DNA of 64,000 nucleotides from Bacteriovorax sp. (GTDB lineage: Bacteria > Bdellovibrionota > Bacteriovoracia > Bacteriovoracales > Bacteriovoracaceae), in the NCBI GenBank assembly GCA_014377485.1, contig JACMPM010000024.1, forward strand, positions 1 through 64,000, read 5' to 3'. Under the pieces are notes generated by a model. That model was not told where the DNA came from. It did not search any database and saw only the letters and a list, made by a program, of their open reading frames with translations. The translations under genes were made by a program, and so were the position numbers. Each line of letters opens with the position of its first letter. Position 1 is the stretch's first letter. Positions 32,138 through 40,563 of the stretch are shown in pieces.

Positions 32138-33007
32138 TTAATTTTTTAAGTGGCCGGCGATTCTTTTGCCGGCCCTAAATTCAGAATATAACTCCAAATC
32201 ATTCGTCGGAAAGGCCAGCACTGGGAAAACACTTACTTCAGGAGAATCCCCGGCATCTTTTCTTTTTAAGCATGAGATAATATAAAAATAGTTATCTAGT
32301 TCTTTGATATAAGATTTTATATATACAAAGAAAGAATCCCCTTCTTTGTCGCGACTTTCGAAAACTTCATCTGGATTTTCCAGGGTTTCAGGAAAACAGG
32401 ACTCATAAAGTGTAAAGTCTTCAAATGAAATATCGTCATCTTTTCTTTTGACCAGCAATTCCGCCAGTAAAATTGATTTTTTATTTTCGAGGAGTTGCAT
32501 GAAGTTAAAATCTTCTTCACTAAACTCTTCTGAGATATCGCCCTTATCAGTGTTTAGCGTATTATCAATTTTTTCGCCTGCACGGATCTCTGCTAGGAAT
32601 TGACGAGACTTTGTTGTTGTAGTGAGAAAAACAAACGAAGCTTCACCGTTATAGATTTTGCAAATAACAACTCCGCTAAAATCGCTGTAATGCTTTATAT
32701 ACGTAAGAATTTCTTCTTCCAATTCATTGCTTGCTTTCCAAACTTCGCTAGGACTTGATAAAATTTCGTCCACTAATTGTTTGTCCGAAAAATTATAATT
32801 TATTTTTTCTTCCTCGATACCAAGATTTTTTCTCACGTCTAATTCAATACTTTCAAAATGGCGAATGAGTGGAATATAAAAATCTTCAATACAAGCTTCT
32901 GAGCAAAAGCCCTTGGTGCTATTGTCTTCAACAAAAAGTAGTTTATCAAGCGTAGGAAGTATGACCTTACACTCAGTACAGTAATAAAGAGGTTTATTAA
33001 ATTTCAT
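32138..33007 (-). CDS. Protein with N-terminal treble-clef-like zinc finger
   Basis: The 289-residue protein begins with CTEC (Cys10, Cys13) and FCSEAC (Cys35, Cys39), the CxxC...FCSxxC spacing of MYM/TRASH-type fingers. The rest (about 60-289) is two similar-looking halves, each with an acidic helix and a FVFLTTTT- or FYIISCL-like strand, with no catalytic motif. The first in-frame start is a TTG at 33016; the ATG at 33007 is used. It lies 15 bp behind the barrel protein gene on the same strand. A GC-rich hairpin falls inside its last codons (32153-32175). The role is unknown. Confidence 0.72.
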   Translation of the reverse strand: MKFNKPLYYCTECKVILPTLDKLLFVEDNSTKGFCSEACIEDFYIPLIRHFESIELDVRKNLGIEEEKINYNFSDKQLVDEILSSPSEVWKASNELEEEILTYIKHYSDFSGVVICKIYNGEASFVFLTTTTKSRQFLAEIRAGEKIDNTLNTDKGDISEEFSEEDFNFMQLLENKKSILLAELLVKRKDDDISFEDFTLYESCFPETLENPDEVFESRDKEGDSFFVYIKSYIKELDNYFYIISCLKRKDAGDSPEVSVFPVLAFPTNDLELYSEFRAGKRIAGHLKN

Positions 33008-33022
33008 TTGTTTCAATCATTG

Positions 33023-33901
33023 CTAAAGATTCAGGTTTAAACCAGCAAAAAGTGAATTGGAATAAGCTCCATGCAAATCAAATAATTTTGCTGAGGCCAA
33101 TTCTTGATCAGTTTTTGGTTTATTAGTTCTAAAACGTGCTCCTAATTCCAGGCTAACTCCCTTCGCAATAGTTAGATTAAGTTTTGGAGAAAAAGTTGAA
33201 AAACTTATACTCTTCATTAAGTAATTTGATCTCGAAGTGTCAGAAGACTGATTAATTTTAAAATTTTCCAATTCCATTTCAAATTGAATATCATTCGAAA
33301 CCATCCAACCACCGCTAATAGTAATACGGTTAATATTTCCAATACTCATATCCTGGACCTTCTTAGGAGAACCTGCCACAGTCAAGTCGTAGCCAAGCCC
33401 CAATCCAAAAGTTCCAAAGCGTTTAGTTGTTTCTACTCCAAAAATTTTATCCGTTCTTGAACTTCCTAATAAAGAAGAGCCAGGAAGTTTTGCTCCTCCA
33501 TAAATATCAAGACGGGCCTCATCGCTAGGATTCCCAAAGCGAAGCCAATTAAAGCCAATGAGCACTTTTGGATTTCCACTTTGAGAGCTGGATTTAGTTT
33601 GGGCATTCCAATAAGACGCATCGACATAAATATTAAATGGGGTCTGTAGATGAGTATTAAGATTGAACACTCCGACTTTTTCAGAATCTATCTCAGTTGC
33701 CTCATAGTTGGTATTAAAAGAAAAATCTGATTTCCAGATCAATGACTTCGATTCCGAACGCGGAACCTGAAGTTGCATGGCCGAATTATTTTTAGCAGGA
33801 ATTTTAGAATCAGGTATGGCCTCACTATAATCAACTAAGGCATGTGCGCTGAATGAAAGCGTGAAGAGAAATATGGGCAATGATAAAGTTTTAATATTCA
33901 T
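33023..33901 (-). CDS. Exported outer-membrane barrel-like protein
   Basis: The 292-residue protein has a signal peptide (about 1-22, ending AHA) and then amphipathic strands (SDFSFNTNYEATE, NIYVDASYWNAQ, FGLGLGYDLTV, ...SLFAGLNLNL). It ends in a hydrophobic residue pattern typical of outer-membrane barrels of about 10-12 strands. AAGGATTGGT precedes the ATG. The family is not identified. It is probably co-transcribed with the zinc-finger protein gene. Confidence 0.75.
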   Translation of the reverse strand: MNIKTLSLPIFLFTLSFSAHALVDYSEAIPDSKIPAKNNSAMQLQVPRSESKSLIWKSDFSFNTNYEATEIDSEKVGVFNLNTHLQTPFNIYVDASYWNAQTKSSSQSGNPKVLIGFNWLRFGNPSDEARLDIYGGAKLPGSSLLGSSRTDKIFGVETTKRFGTFGLGLGYDLTVAGSPKKVQDMSIGNINRITISGGWMVSNDIQFEMELENFKINQSSDTSRSNYLMKSISFSTFSPKLNLTIAKGVSLELGARFRTNKPKTDQELASAKLFDLHGAYSNSLFAGLNLNL

Positions 33902-34145
33902 ACCAATCCTTGGATGCTCAAAATCATTTTTGGCGAGTACTTCATGTACCTATAGATAGGATACCTGCAAAAGGGAAAAATTTAAACCAAGTAAATTTAG
34001 CCGAGCAATTTTAGCGGTCAATATTTTTTCATTCTAACTTATTGTTTTTAGAAATTTGAGCGACTTCGGAAAGACTTACCTCTCCATATAAAGAAAAGAA
34101 TTCAACTAACATAATTAAACGGATCTTTTTTATTGGAGGATGTAT

Positions 34146-34457
34146 TTGGAAATTCATTATCGCCCAGAGGAATCTATGAAAGCACTTATTCATTTAGGAA
34201 CTCAGGGACACTATCCTCTCTTTCATGAAATATGGATGAAAGATCCTGAAATAAAAGAAAAAAAGTTTCAAAAAATTACAGGCCTCGAAAGGGCACGAGC
34301 TAAAAAACTTTTTCAAAGAGTTTCAAAACATCGACAACTAGAACACAAAAAAACTGTGCTTCAATCAATGGCCGATGAAGACAGAATCCTTTTTATGAAA
34401 GCTTTTTTTAAATTGGTCGAAGGAAAAATCCTCGATCTAAAACCTGAGATTCACTAA
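34146..34457 (+). CDS. Small basic protein of unknown function
   Basis: A protein of about 103 residues (MEIHYRPEESMKALIH...), basic and mostly helical (KEKKFQKITGLERARAKKLFQRVSKHRQ). Three starts compete: an ATG at 34140 directly behind GGAGGA (too close), a TTG at 34146 at ideal distance from that GGAGG, and an ATG at 34176 behind AGAGGA. It is followed after 2 bp by an exported protein and then, by overlap, by the coiled-coil/Hsp20-like protein, so the three form one unit. Confidence 0.65.
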   Translation: MEIHYRPEESMKALIHLGTQGHYPLFHEIWMKDPEIKEKKFQKITGLERARAKKLFQRVSKHRQLEHKKTVLQSMADEDRILFMKAFFKLVEGKILDLKPEIH

Positions 34458-34459
34458 AT

Positions 34460-34795
34460 TTGAAAAAAAAGATTTTTATCTCTTTATTCATTCTGCTCAA
34501 TTCAAAGCTCGCATTGTGCGAGTATAGAGTTTTTCAATACTACGTCCGACCTAAAATTCAGAACATCACTATAGTTTCGGCCGAACTAGTGACGTCTACT
34601 CTTGATCCGATTGCGTATGTGGCCTATCACGGTGGGAATGAATCTGTGGAAGTTAATCTTCTTCGTTCTTGGCAATGCATGGGTAACACTTCTAAAGCTC
34701 AAGTTTGCTCGATCAGTGAAGGGCGTGAACTAAACGGTGCCCCTCCAGTTGCAACGGCATTAGTTCCAACAGCTGCTTTTGGAGTTAAACCATGA
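34460..34795 (+). CDS. Small exported protein, middle gene of a three-gene unit
   Basis: The 111-residue protein starts from TTG and has a signal peptide (MKKKIFISLFILLNSKLALC, cut near EYR). The mature part has two cysteines 10 apart (QCMGN, AQVCS), suggesting a disulfide. It ends with a hydrophobic Ala/Val-rich tail. Its stop overlaps the next ATG (ATGA). The family is not recognised. Confidence 0.72.
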   Translation: MKKKIFISLFILLNSKLALCEYRVFQYYVRPKIQNITIVSAELVTSTLDPIAYVAYHGGNESVEVNLLRSWQCMGNTSKAQVCSISEGRELNGAPPVATALVPTAAFGVKP

Positions 34796-35967
34796 AAGTA
34801 ACTGACAATAGCACTGAATTACTGGATTATTCAAAAAAACTCGATAATAAACTTCGCAACGAAACGATTAAAAAAGAAACCGAGATTGATAATTTAAAAA
34901 AGATTTACGAAAAGAAAATAGATGCCACTAAAGTTGAGGGCGAAGACAACTACGTTAACAGCATTAAAAGAAACGATGATCTTTTAGTCGGAGCTTCAAA
35001 AAATTACGAAGATAAATTAAACAACTATAGAGAAAATCTTGAGAAAACTCAGAAAAGCATCTCTCAAGAAGAAAATTCACTTAAGAGTGATCATAATCAG
35101 AAAATGGAAGGCTTTAAGGATCAATACCTTAGCAATATGCATGAGCAGTTTAAATCTGCTAATGATAACCAGGAAGCTCTTCACCAGGAAACCCAAAATA
35201 ACTTGCAAACTATAACCGACAAATCACGGGCTGAAAAAATTCACCTCGATACAACAGCGAGGGCCGAGATCAATGCTCTTTCTAGTGAATATAATCAAAA
35301 AGGTGTTTCTACCGAAAGAGAATACCGGGCCACTTTAGATAATGATCTTCGAGCGCATCAAGCTGATATTAATCTTCAAAAGACTGAATTAAAAAAAGTG
35401 ATGGATAAAACTACTGAACAAAATAAAAGACTGGAAACAGAAAAAGCAAAAGTTCAAACAGACGAACTCACCTATCTCGACCTTCACCAAAAAGATATTT
35501 TATCTCAAAAACAAAGTGACTTCAAAGTTCGTTATGAAAATCTGGTGAAAGAGCACGAAACATTACTGACGGAATTAAAAACCCATTTTGCAGCAGATGT
35601 TAAAAAAATGGTCGAGCAAAATGCCGGTCAAAAAAGAATTATTGCTAATAGATCTGATGATCAGTTCTACCGGGTTGAAACTCTCAAGCCAACTATTGTT
35701 GAGAATGTAAAAGAATACGTGGTTTCAATCGCTGTGCCTGAACATGAAAAAGAAAATGTCCATTTATCGGTTCATGGACGTGGTGTTAAGATGACGTTAA
35801 CCAGAAAATATACCGAATCTATGGATGATAAAGATGGCAGCACTAATAGGTCCACAAGAAACGAGCTCTATAGTAAAGAGTTTCCAAGTAAAGATATCTT
35901 AAATCCAAAACAAGTCGTTCAAAAATACGAAGATGGCGTCCTGACTTATAAAATTCAAAAACTCTAA
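34792..35967 (+). CDS. Long coiled coil fused to an Hsp20-like domain
   Basis: The 391-residue protein has no signal peptide. Residues about 1-285 are almost unbroken charged helix (Lys/Glu/Asp/Gln with heptad spacing), a long coiled coil. Residues about 290-391 look like an alpha-crystallin (Hsp20) domain: ENVKEYVVSIAVPEHEKENV, then HLSVHGRGVKMTLTR, and near the end YEDGVLTYKIQKL, matching the VPG..kenIxVxVxGxxLxI and the GVLxIxIPK signatures. Small heat-shock proteins normally carry short N-termini, not a 285-residue coil. It is the last gene of a three-gene unit, coupled by ATGA. Its role may be structural or chaperone-like. Confidence 0.75.
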   Translation: MKVTDNSTELLDYSKKLDNKLRNETIKKETEIDNLKKIYEKKIDATKVEGEDNYVNSIKRNDDLLVGASKNYEDKLNNYRENLEKTQKSISQEENSLKSDHNQKMEGFKDQYLSNMHEQFKSANDNQEALHQETQNNLQTITDKSRAEKIHLDTTARAEINALSSEYNQKGVSTEREYRATLDNDLRAHQADINLQKTELKKVMDKTTEQNKRLETEKAKVQTDELTYLDLHQKDILSQKQSDFKVRYENLVKEHETLLTELKTHFAADVKKMVEQNAGQKRIIANRSDDQFYRVETLKPTIVENVKEYVVSIAVPEHEKENVHLSVHGRGVKMTLTRKYTESMDDKDGSTNRSTRNELYSKEFPSKDILNPKQVVQKYEDGVLTYKIQKL

Positions 35968-36731
35968 TCGTCGGAAGTTGTAGTATTGGTAGCAGCGGCC
36001 CTGTTGATCGATTTGCTTTCAATTTGATGATAATGTATTTTTTCAACTTGAACGATATCGCGAAGTTCATCCCCCATAATTCTCATTTTCTTAGGATGTA
36101 AAAATACGTAAAAATCAATATGTCGCGTATTCTTTTCTTTATCAAGAATCTCTTCATGAAGCTCATCAATACGATCTGTAATATTAAAAACGATTTCTTT
36201 TACAAAGTTTTTTATATCCCCGGTTGAAAGAATTTCAATATGGTAATAACGGTGATTTTTAGTCGATTCGAAACCTTGATAAATAGGACCCAAAAGTCTT
36301 AGAACTGACAAAATAGTAAGTGTGAAAATGGTAGCTATAATCGGAAAGCCATATCCAATCGTCATCCCAATGGCAGCGACAACCCAAATAGTGGCAGCTG
36401 TAGTCAAACCAATAATATTTCCGCGGTCCTGCATAATGGCCCCTGCCCCAAGAAAACCGATCCCTGATACGATCTGCGCAGGAATTCTGGAAGCATCGTA
36501 ACTAATCCCTCCACCTTGGCTATGGCCTAACATCGATATGGCCGTATAAAGAGTTGCTCCGAGACAAATAAGTACATTGGTCTTAATACCGGCATTTTTC
36601 ATTTTCTGTTCTCGGTCATATCCGACCAAGCTTCCCAATATTAAGCCTGTAACAATTTTGATTCCCATTCCTAAATAAGCATCAACTTGACCCAAATGCT
36701 CGATAAAAACTGTCTCTGTAGCAACCATCAT
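35964..36731 (-). CDS. mgtC: MgtC/SapB family membrane protein
   Basis: The 255-residue protein has four or five membrane helices in the first 150 residues, with the family marks GLILGSLVGYDREQKMKNAGIKTN, LICLGATLYT and GFLGAGAIMQDRGNIIGLTTAATIWV (each seen in part). A cytoplasmic C-terminal domain follows (about 155-255). MgtC proteins act in survival in low magnesium or inside hosts and inhibit F-type ATPase in Salmonella; the same role here is inferred. Two ATGs (36731, 36728) follow an AGGGACA site. The stop overlaps the coiled-coil gene's end by 4 bp, convergent. Confidence 0.9.
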   Translation of the reverse strand: MMVATETVFIEHLGQVDAYLGMGIKIVTGLILGSLVGYDREQKMKNAGIKTNVLICLGATLYTAISMLGHSQGGGISYDASRIPAQIVSGIGFLGAGAIMQDRGNIIGLTTAATIWVVAAIGMTIGYGFPIIATIFTLTILSVLRLLGPIYQGFESTKNHRYYHIEILSTGDIKNFVKEIVFNITDRIDELHEEILDKEKNTRHIDFYVFLHPKKMRIMGDELRDIVQVEKIHYHQIESKSINRAAATNTTTSDD

Positions 36732-36806
36732 TGTCCCTATTCCTTATGATTATCTTTAAACTTAATAACTTTGCACTAATACCTTTTATCTAGATCATGC
36801 TTTTGA

Positions 36807-36839
36807 TATAATAGATTTGAGTATTAATAATCTATTATA
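36807..36839. promoter_or_regulatory. Long palindrome over the promoter of the App1-like gene
   Basis: TATAATAGATT (36807-36817) and AATCTATTATA (36829-36839) are a perfect 11-bp inverted repeat. The half-sites start 22 bp apart, two helical turns. The first half contains a consensus TATAAT -10 for the gene at 36857. A dimeric repressor bound here would cover the promoter. The two arms are perfect, with an inner AT palindrome (TATTAATA). Confidence 0.6.
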
Positions 36840-36856
36840 AGATCAGTTTCCTTATT

Positions 36857-38023
36857 ATGAAAAGACCACATCTCGTTCATTTTTTGGCCATAGTGACTGA
36901 TGACTCGATTAACATCAAGGCATCCATCACTTTAAAGGAAAACGTAATCGCCCAAAACCTCGATCTCGACATTCCGACTCCAAAATTTCCTATACAGGCC
37001 TTAAGGCTACTCAATGCTTATCAATTCACCATGAAAATAGTAGGTGTGACCAAAGATCAGAAAGAAATTTATAAAAAATCTTTTGAATCTGATTCATTTG
37101 GAAATTTTAATTTTAAAATCCCCAAAACTCTCGAGCGCGATCAGATCGAAATCCTTCAACTCTTTGAAGTCAAAAAACGTCCAGGACTTGAGTTGCATCT
37201 TGGAACTTATATCCCACTGCGCATCTTCTCTCCCAAGAAAATTATCATTTGTGACTTTGATAAAACATTAGTTGATACCAAGTATTCAACTACCAAAGAA
37301 GTTTACCGCTCGCTGACGAGGCCTATGGCCGAGAATCCAACAGTGACATCAAGTGTAAATATTCTTCATCGCTATATTAGAATGGGCCATCACCCCTTCA
37401 TCCTTTCTGCCTCTCCTCATTTCTACGAAGATACGATGAGAGACTGGCTTTATAAAAATAATATTTTTTCGGCCGGAATATTTTTGAAAGATTACCGTCA
37501 TTTTTTCTCTTTTCTCGAAGGAGAACTCACTACTAAAGATTTAAAGTTCCAAGGTCTCTATAAACTCAATCATCTTTTGGATATTTTGCTGATGACTGGT
37601 ATTCCAGATGAACTGGTGTTGATGGGGGATAATTTTGAATCTGATCCGGCCATTTACCTTACATTGGCAAAAATTCTTCGCGAAGATATAGATCCATGGG
37701 TAATTTGGAATAACATTAAAGAACAGGATATTTTTCAGCTTAAGAAAAAACAAAATTCACAGTTCTTAAATAAGATCTACCAGCTCGACAATCTTCTGAC
37801 ACGTAAAAGAAAAGAAGGCGGCTACCAAAATCCTGCAAAAAAAATAATGATTAAAATTTATATCAGAAAAAGGTTCAAGGCAGATGAACTGGTTGCACCT
37901 GAATTTTTTGAAAAACAAAAAACATTTCTGGATTTAATCGAAATGTACGACGGCCTTTATCAAGAAGAATTTGACCGCTTACCTCAAGAAAAGAGTGTAA
38001 ATGGAGCCGATAAAACAATATAG
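36857..38023 (+). CDS. App1-like (DUF2183) phosphatase, cytoplasmic
   Basis: The 388-residue protein has an N-terminal beta-rich domain (about 1-125) and then a HAD-like phosphatase: IIICDFDKTLVDT (nucleophile Asp), HPFILSASPHFYE, a conserved Lys, and LVLMGDNFESDPAIY. This is the arrangement of yeast App1-type phosphatidate phosphatases (DUF2183). There is no signal peptide, and the C-terminal 100 residues are basic and helical. The last 40 bp overlap a small minus-strand membrane protein gene. An exported relative lies at 53100. Lipid phosphatase activity is inferred from the family only. Confidence 0.82.
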   Translation: MKRPHLVHFLAIVTDDSINIKASITLKENVIAQNLDLDIPTPKFPIQALRLLNAYQFTMKIVGVTKDQKEIYKKSFESDSFGNFNFKIPKTLERDQIEILQLFEVKKRPGLELHLGTYIPLRIFSPKKIIICDFDKTLVDTKYSTTKEVYRSLTRPMAENPTVTSSVNILHRYIRMGHHPFILSASPHFYEDTMRDWLYKNNIFSAGIFLKDYRHFFSFLEGELTTKDLKFQGLYKLNHLLDILLMTGIPDELVLMGDNFESDPAIYLTLAKILREDIDPWVIWNNIKEQDIFQLKKKQNSQFLNKIYQLDNLLTRKRKEGGYQNPAKKIMIKIYIRKRFKADELVAPEFFEKQKTFLDLIEMYDGLYQEEFDRLPQEKSVNGADKTI

Positions 38024-38220
38024 CCCAAGCATAAGTAAAGTCCATTTTTATGGAATTTTCGAGCAATTGTGGCGTCTTTGAACATTCCTTTGGTTAAAGG
38101 TAATTCTGAAAAATCAAATTTAATTATTTCCAGATACACACGAAAAACAGCAGCAATAAGCATTGCGATATTTAACCATTGATTGCTTGCACCGTTAAAA
38201 CCATTTACAATATTAAACAT
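37984..38220 (-). CDS. Small membrane protein of unknown function
   Basis: The 78-residue protein has two predicted membrane helices (QWLNIAMLIAAVFRVYL and LCLGYIVLSAPFTLF) around a charged loop. The ATG at 38220 has AGAGGA upstream and is preferred over 38241. It overlaps the 3' end of the App1-like gene on the other strand by 40 bp. The family is not recognised. Confidence 0.65.
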   Translation of the reverse strand: MFNIVNGFNGASNQWLNIAMLIAAVFRVYLEIIKFDFSELPLTKGMFKDATIARKFHKNGLYLCLGYIVLSAPFTLFS

Positions 38221-38246
38221 ACGAATCCTCTTAGGACACAAGGTTT

Positions 38247-39866
38247 ATGGATCTCCTTACCCTTATCGGTGATGCTGAAGAAAATTTTTACCAATTAGGA
38301 CTTCTTGACCGCGAACGGGCAAAAGAAGTCCATCGCGATGTAAAACTGATGTTGCGAACGAGGTGGAAACCAGTTAACCAAGCGATTGAAGAGGTCGCTA
38401 AAATAGTTCTTAAGAACTCAATCCTGAAAAAGACTGACCAATACCGTCACTTAAAAAGTTATAGTGAGGGTTTGGGAATTAAATTTGAAGAAGCCGTTTA
38501 CGTCATGCTGATTCCAGAAATCGTAAGCTGTATGTCGAAATGGGCACCAGGGCTCATTAAAGGAAACTTAGGTTGCTCAAGTTTTTTTATGAGAAACGAG
38601 CAAAGCGAAGTCGTTCACGGGCGCATATTAGATTTTCCGTTGCAAGGCTCTTACGATACTTATGAACGTGCAATTCTCTATGACCTCAAAGGAATGCCTA
38701 AGATGTTAAGCTTTGGAGCTAGCGGTATTCCCTATCCTTCAATTACTTTAATGACTGAAGATGGCATTACTCTTTCTCTTCACCAAAAATTCACAAATGT
38801 TTTTAATAAAGATGGATCATCAATCTTTGAATTAATTTTTGATCTGATCAAAAACGCCAACGATAGAAAATCAACTCTGGAATACTTGCGCTCCCATGAA
38901 AGTATCACGACCTGGTGTCTTTACATGTCCTTTAAAAATGGAGATGCACTGGCCGTCGATCTTATGGGTAAAGAAATTTATGCAAATGAATTAACTGTTC
39001 CTGATGATGGAGTTTTGTACTTTTGCAATCATTTAGAAAATAAGGCCATCAAACAAGAAGATATGCTGCCGACTGGTTTTCACCAATACAACTTAATGCG
39101 GGAAGAAATTGCTCAGAAAAAAATTAATCATTTTGTTAAAAACAAGCAAAAATCTGAACTAGAATTAATTCGGATGATGGCCACACCTTATAATCAAAAA
39201 ATAAAAAAAACCGGGCATTATGAAAATTATCTAATGGATAATATTACGCCATCAAGTCTAACCGTTATGACCATGAATCCCACTTCAGGAACTGCGCTTT
39301 ATATTGACGGTCCAGCCCCAAAACTTTATCGCGACAACTTAATTTCCATCACTGATTGTTTTAACAACCTCTTGCAAAAAGAAGTCAAAAACAAAAAGCA
39401 TAAGGTTGTATCTGAAGATTATTATCAAGGAACTGCATCTTTAATGAAGGCCCAAAAAGGATTTGATCTCAACGATGCCCAAATTGTTTATCACAATTTA
39501 CAATTCGCCATTGATCATTTGGAGCATTATGCAGAAAAAGGTGTCGCCGAATTTTATTTTTTAATTGCACAGTATATGTTTGAGACTCATCCAAAAGTTT
39601 TAATGACTCTTTTACATGATTTCAAAAAAATGGAAGGTCATCTTCCCCAAACGCTCAATGATCATTGTCTGCTATTTATAGGCCGGTTAGAACGCATCCT
39701 AAAAGTGGCCAAGACATTGGAAGAAGATAAAATAATTCATCCAAAACTACGTGCTGTTTATAATTTTGAATTAAAAATTCCTAGATTAATTTTCCATCCG
39801 ACAACAAAAGGCATGATTGTTCCACGCCTGGATATTTTAGATGTTATTTATCTTTACACTTCTTAA
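38247..39866 (+). CDS. Ntn-type hydrolase / C45 acyltransferase-like
   Basis: The 539-residue protein has the Ntn-hydrolase hallmark of choloylglycine hydrolases, acid ceramidases and peptidase C45: NLGCSSFF with Cys110, then VVHGRILDF with Arg126 and Asp129. In these families the Cys is exposed by autocleavage or Met removal. Here it is 109 residues in, so internal processing is expected. There is no signal peptide. The C-terminal third is helical. It could hydrolyse amide bonds of lipids, N-acylhomoserine lactones or peptides. The substrate is unknown. It starts 27 bp from a divergent small gene. Confidence 0.75.
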   Translation: MDLLTLIGDAEENFYQLGLLDRERAKEVHRDVKLMLRTRWKPVNQAIEEVAKIVLKNSILKKTDQYRHLKSYSEGLGIKFEEAVYVMLIPEIVSCMSKWAPGLIKGNLGCSSFFMRNEQSEVVHGRILDFPLQGSYDTYERAILYDLKGMPKMLSFGASGIPYPSITLMTEDGITLSLHQKFTNVFNKDGSSIFELIFDLIKNANDRKSTLEYLRSHESITTWCLYMSFKNGDALAVDLMGKEIYANELTVPDDGVLYFCNHLENKAIKQEDMLPTGFHQYNLMREEIAQKKINHFVKNKQKSELELIRMMATPYNQKIKKTGHYENYLMDNITPSSLTVMTMNPTSGTALYIDGPAPKLYRDNLISITDCFNNLLQKEVKNKKHKVVSEDYYQGTASLMKAQKGFDLNDAQIVYHNLQFAIDHLEHYAEKGVAEFYFLIAQYMFETHPKVLMTLLHDFKKMEGHLPQTLNDHCLLFIGRLERILKVAKTLEEDKIIHPKLRAVYNFELKIPRLIFHPTTKGMIVPRLDILDVIYLYTS

Positions 39867-40021
39867 GTAAAATTCTTTTCTCGATGATTCAGATTTTCAG
39901 TACTTACACTCTATTAAATTAAAAACTAAATTCCTTCTCATTTTTGCGAATTTAAATCTTAAAATTATATTAAGATTCTTAAATTTCTTCCGAAGATAAT
40001 GCACTACTCAGAGGAATATTC

Positions 40022-40507
40022 ATGAAAAAAACCCTTTTCGTTATAGCTCTTTTATCCTCTAGGATAATCAGAGCTGAAGAACCCCTTTGCAAAACAACAG
40101 CAGGTCAAATGCTGACATTTACAGTTTCTAACACGATTTTTATTGGTGACGAAGCAAGGCCATTCATGGAAATGAAAAAATCTTTAAAAGATGAGTTTAG
40201 CAGTTTATGTAAAACAGATAAAAGTTCAAATGATATTATTGCTGAAATGTATAATCGCTGCTTCAAGCTGACTCAAGAAAAAATAAAAAATAAAGAAAGC
40301 AAATTTCATTTTGAAAAGGCCTGCGATATTGCTTACACTGCAGCTACATATTATGCAGAAGGCTTTGAACAAGCTAAAAAAGAAAATAGCGAAAATGGTT
40401 GTGATGATAAAAATGCTGTTAATAATCCAGGACGCTCTGTAAAAGATATTGAGAACGATATTCCACCAGGGATACCTGAAAAAAGAACTAAAGCCTTAAA
40501 AAAATAA
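40022..40507 (+). CDS. Exported protein of unknown function
   Basis: The 161-residue protein has a signal peptide (about 1-18, ending IRA) and a helical mature part with five cysteines (PLCKTT, SSLCKT, NRCFKL, KACDIA, NGCDDK) likely in disulfides. The last 35 residues are Asp/Asn/Pro/Lys-rich and probably disordered. AGAGGAATATTC precedes the ATG. The family is not recognised. Confidence 0.8.
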   Translation: MKKTLFVIALLSSRIIRAEEPLCKTTAGQMLTFTVSNTIFIGDEARPFMEMKKSLKDEFSSLCKTDKSSNDIIAEMYNRCFKLTQEKIKNKESKFHFEKACDIAYTAATYYAEGFEQAKKENSENGCDDKNAVNNPGRSVKDIENDIPPGIPEKRTKALKK

Positions 40508-40510
40508 GCA

Positions 40511-40538
40511 AAAAAAAAGCCCACATAAAATGTGGGCC
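40511..40538 (-). terminator. Rho-independent terminator after the first DUF4360 gene
   Basis: GCCCACAT (40519-40526) and ATGTGGGC (40530-40537) form an 8-bp stem with a 3-base loop. On the minus strand it is followed by eight T (40518-40511). It serves the minus-strand gene ending at 40564 and may also act for the convergent gene ending at 40507. Confidence 0.9.
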
Positions 40539-40563
40539 TAAGTCGTGATCCAAAATAATTAAA

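Noticed and set aside
32153-32175. GC-rich hairpin as a terminator of the lipoprotein gene ending at 32125
   Set aside because: No U-run follows on either strand and it lies in the coding end of the minus-strand gene; it may only reflect codon choice.
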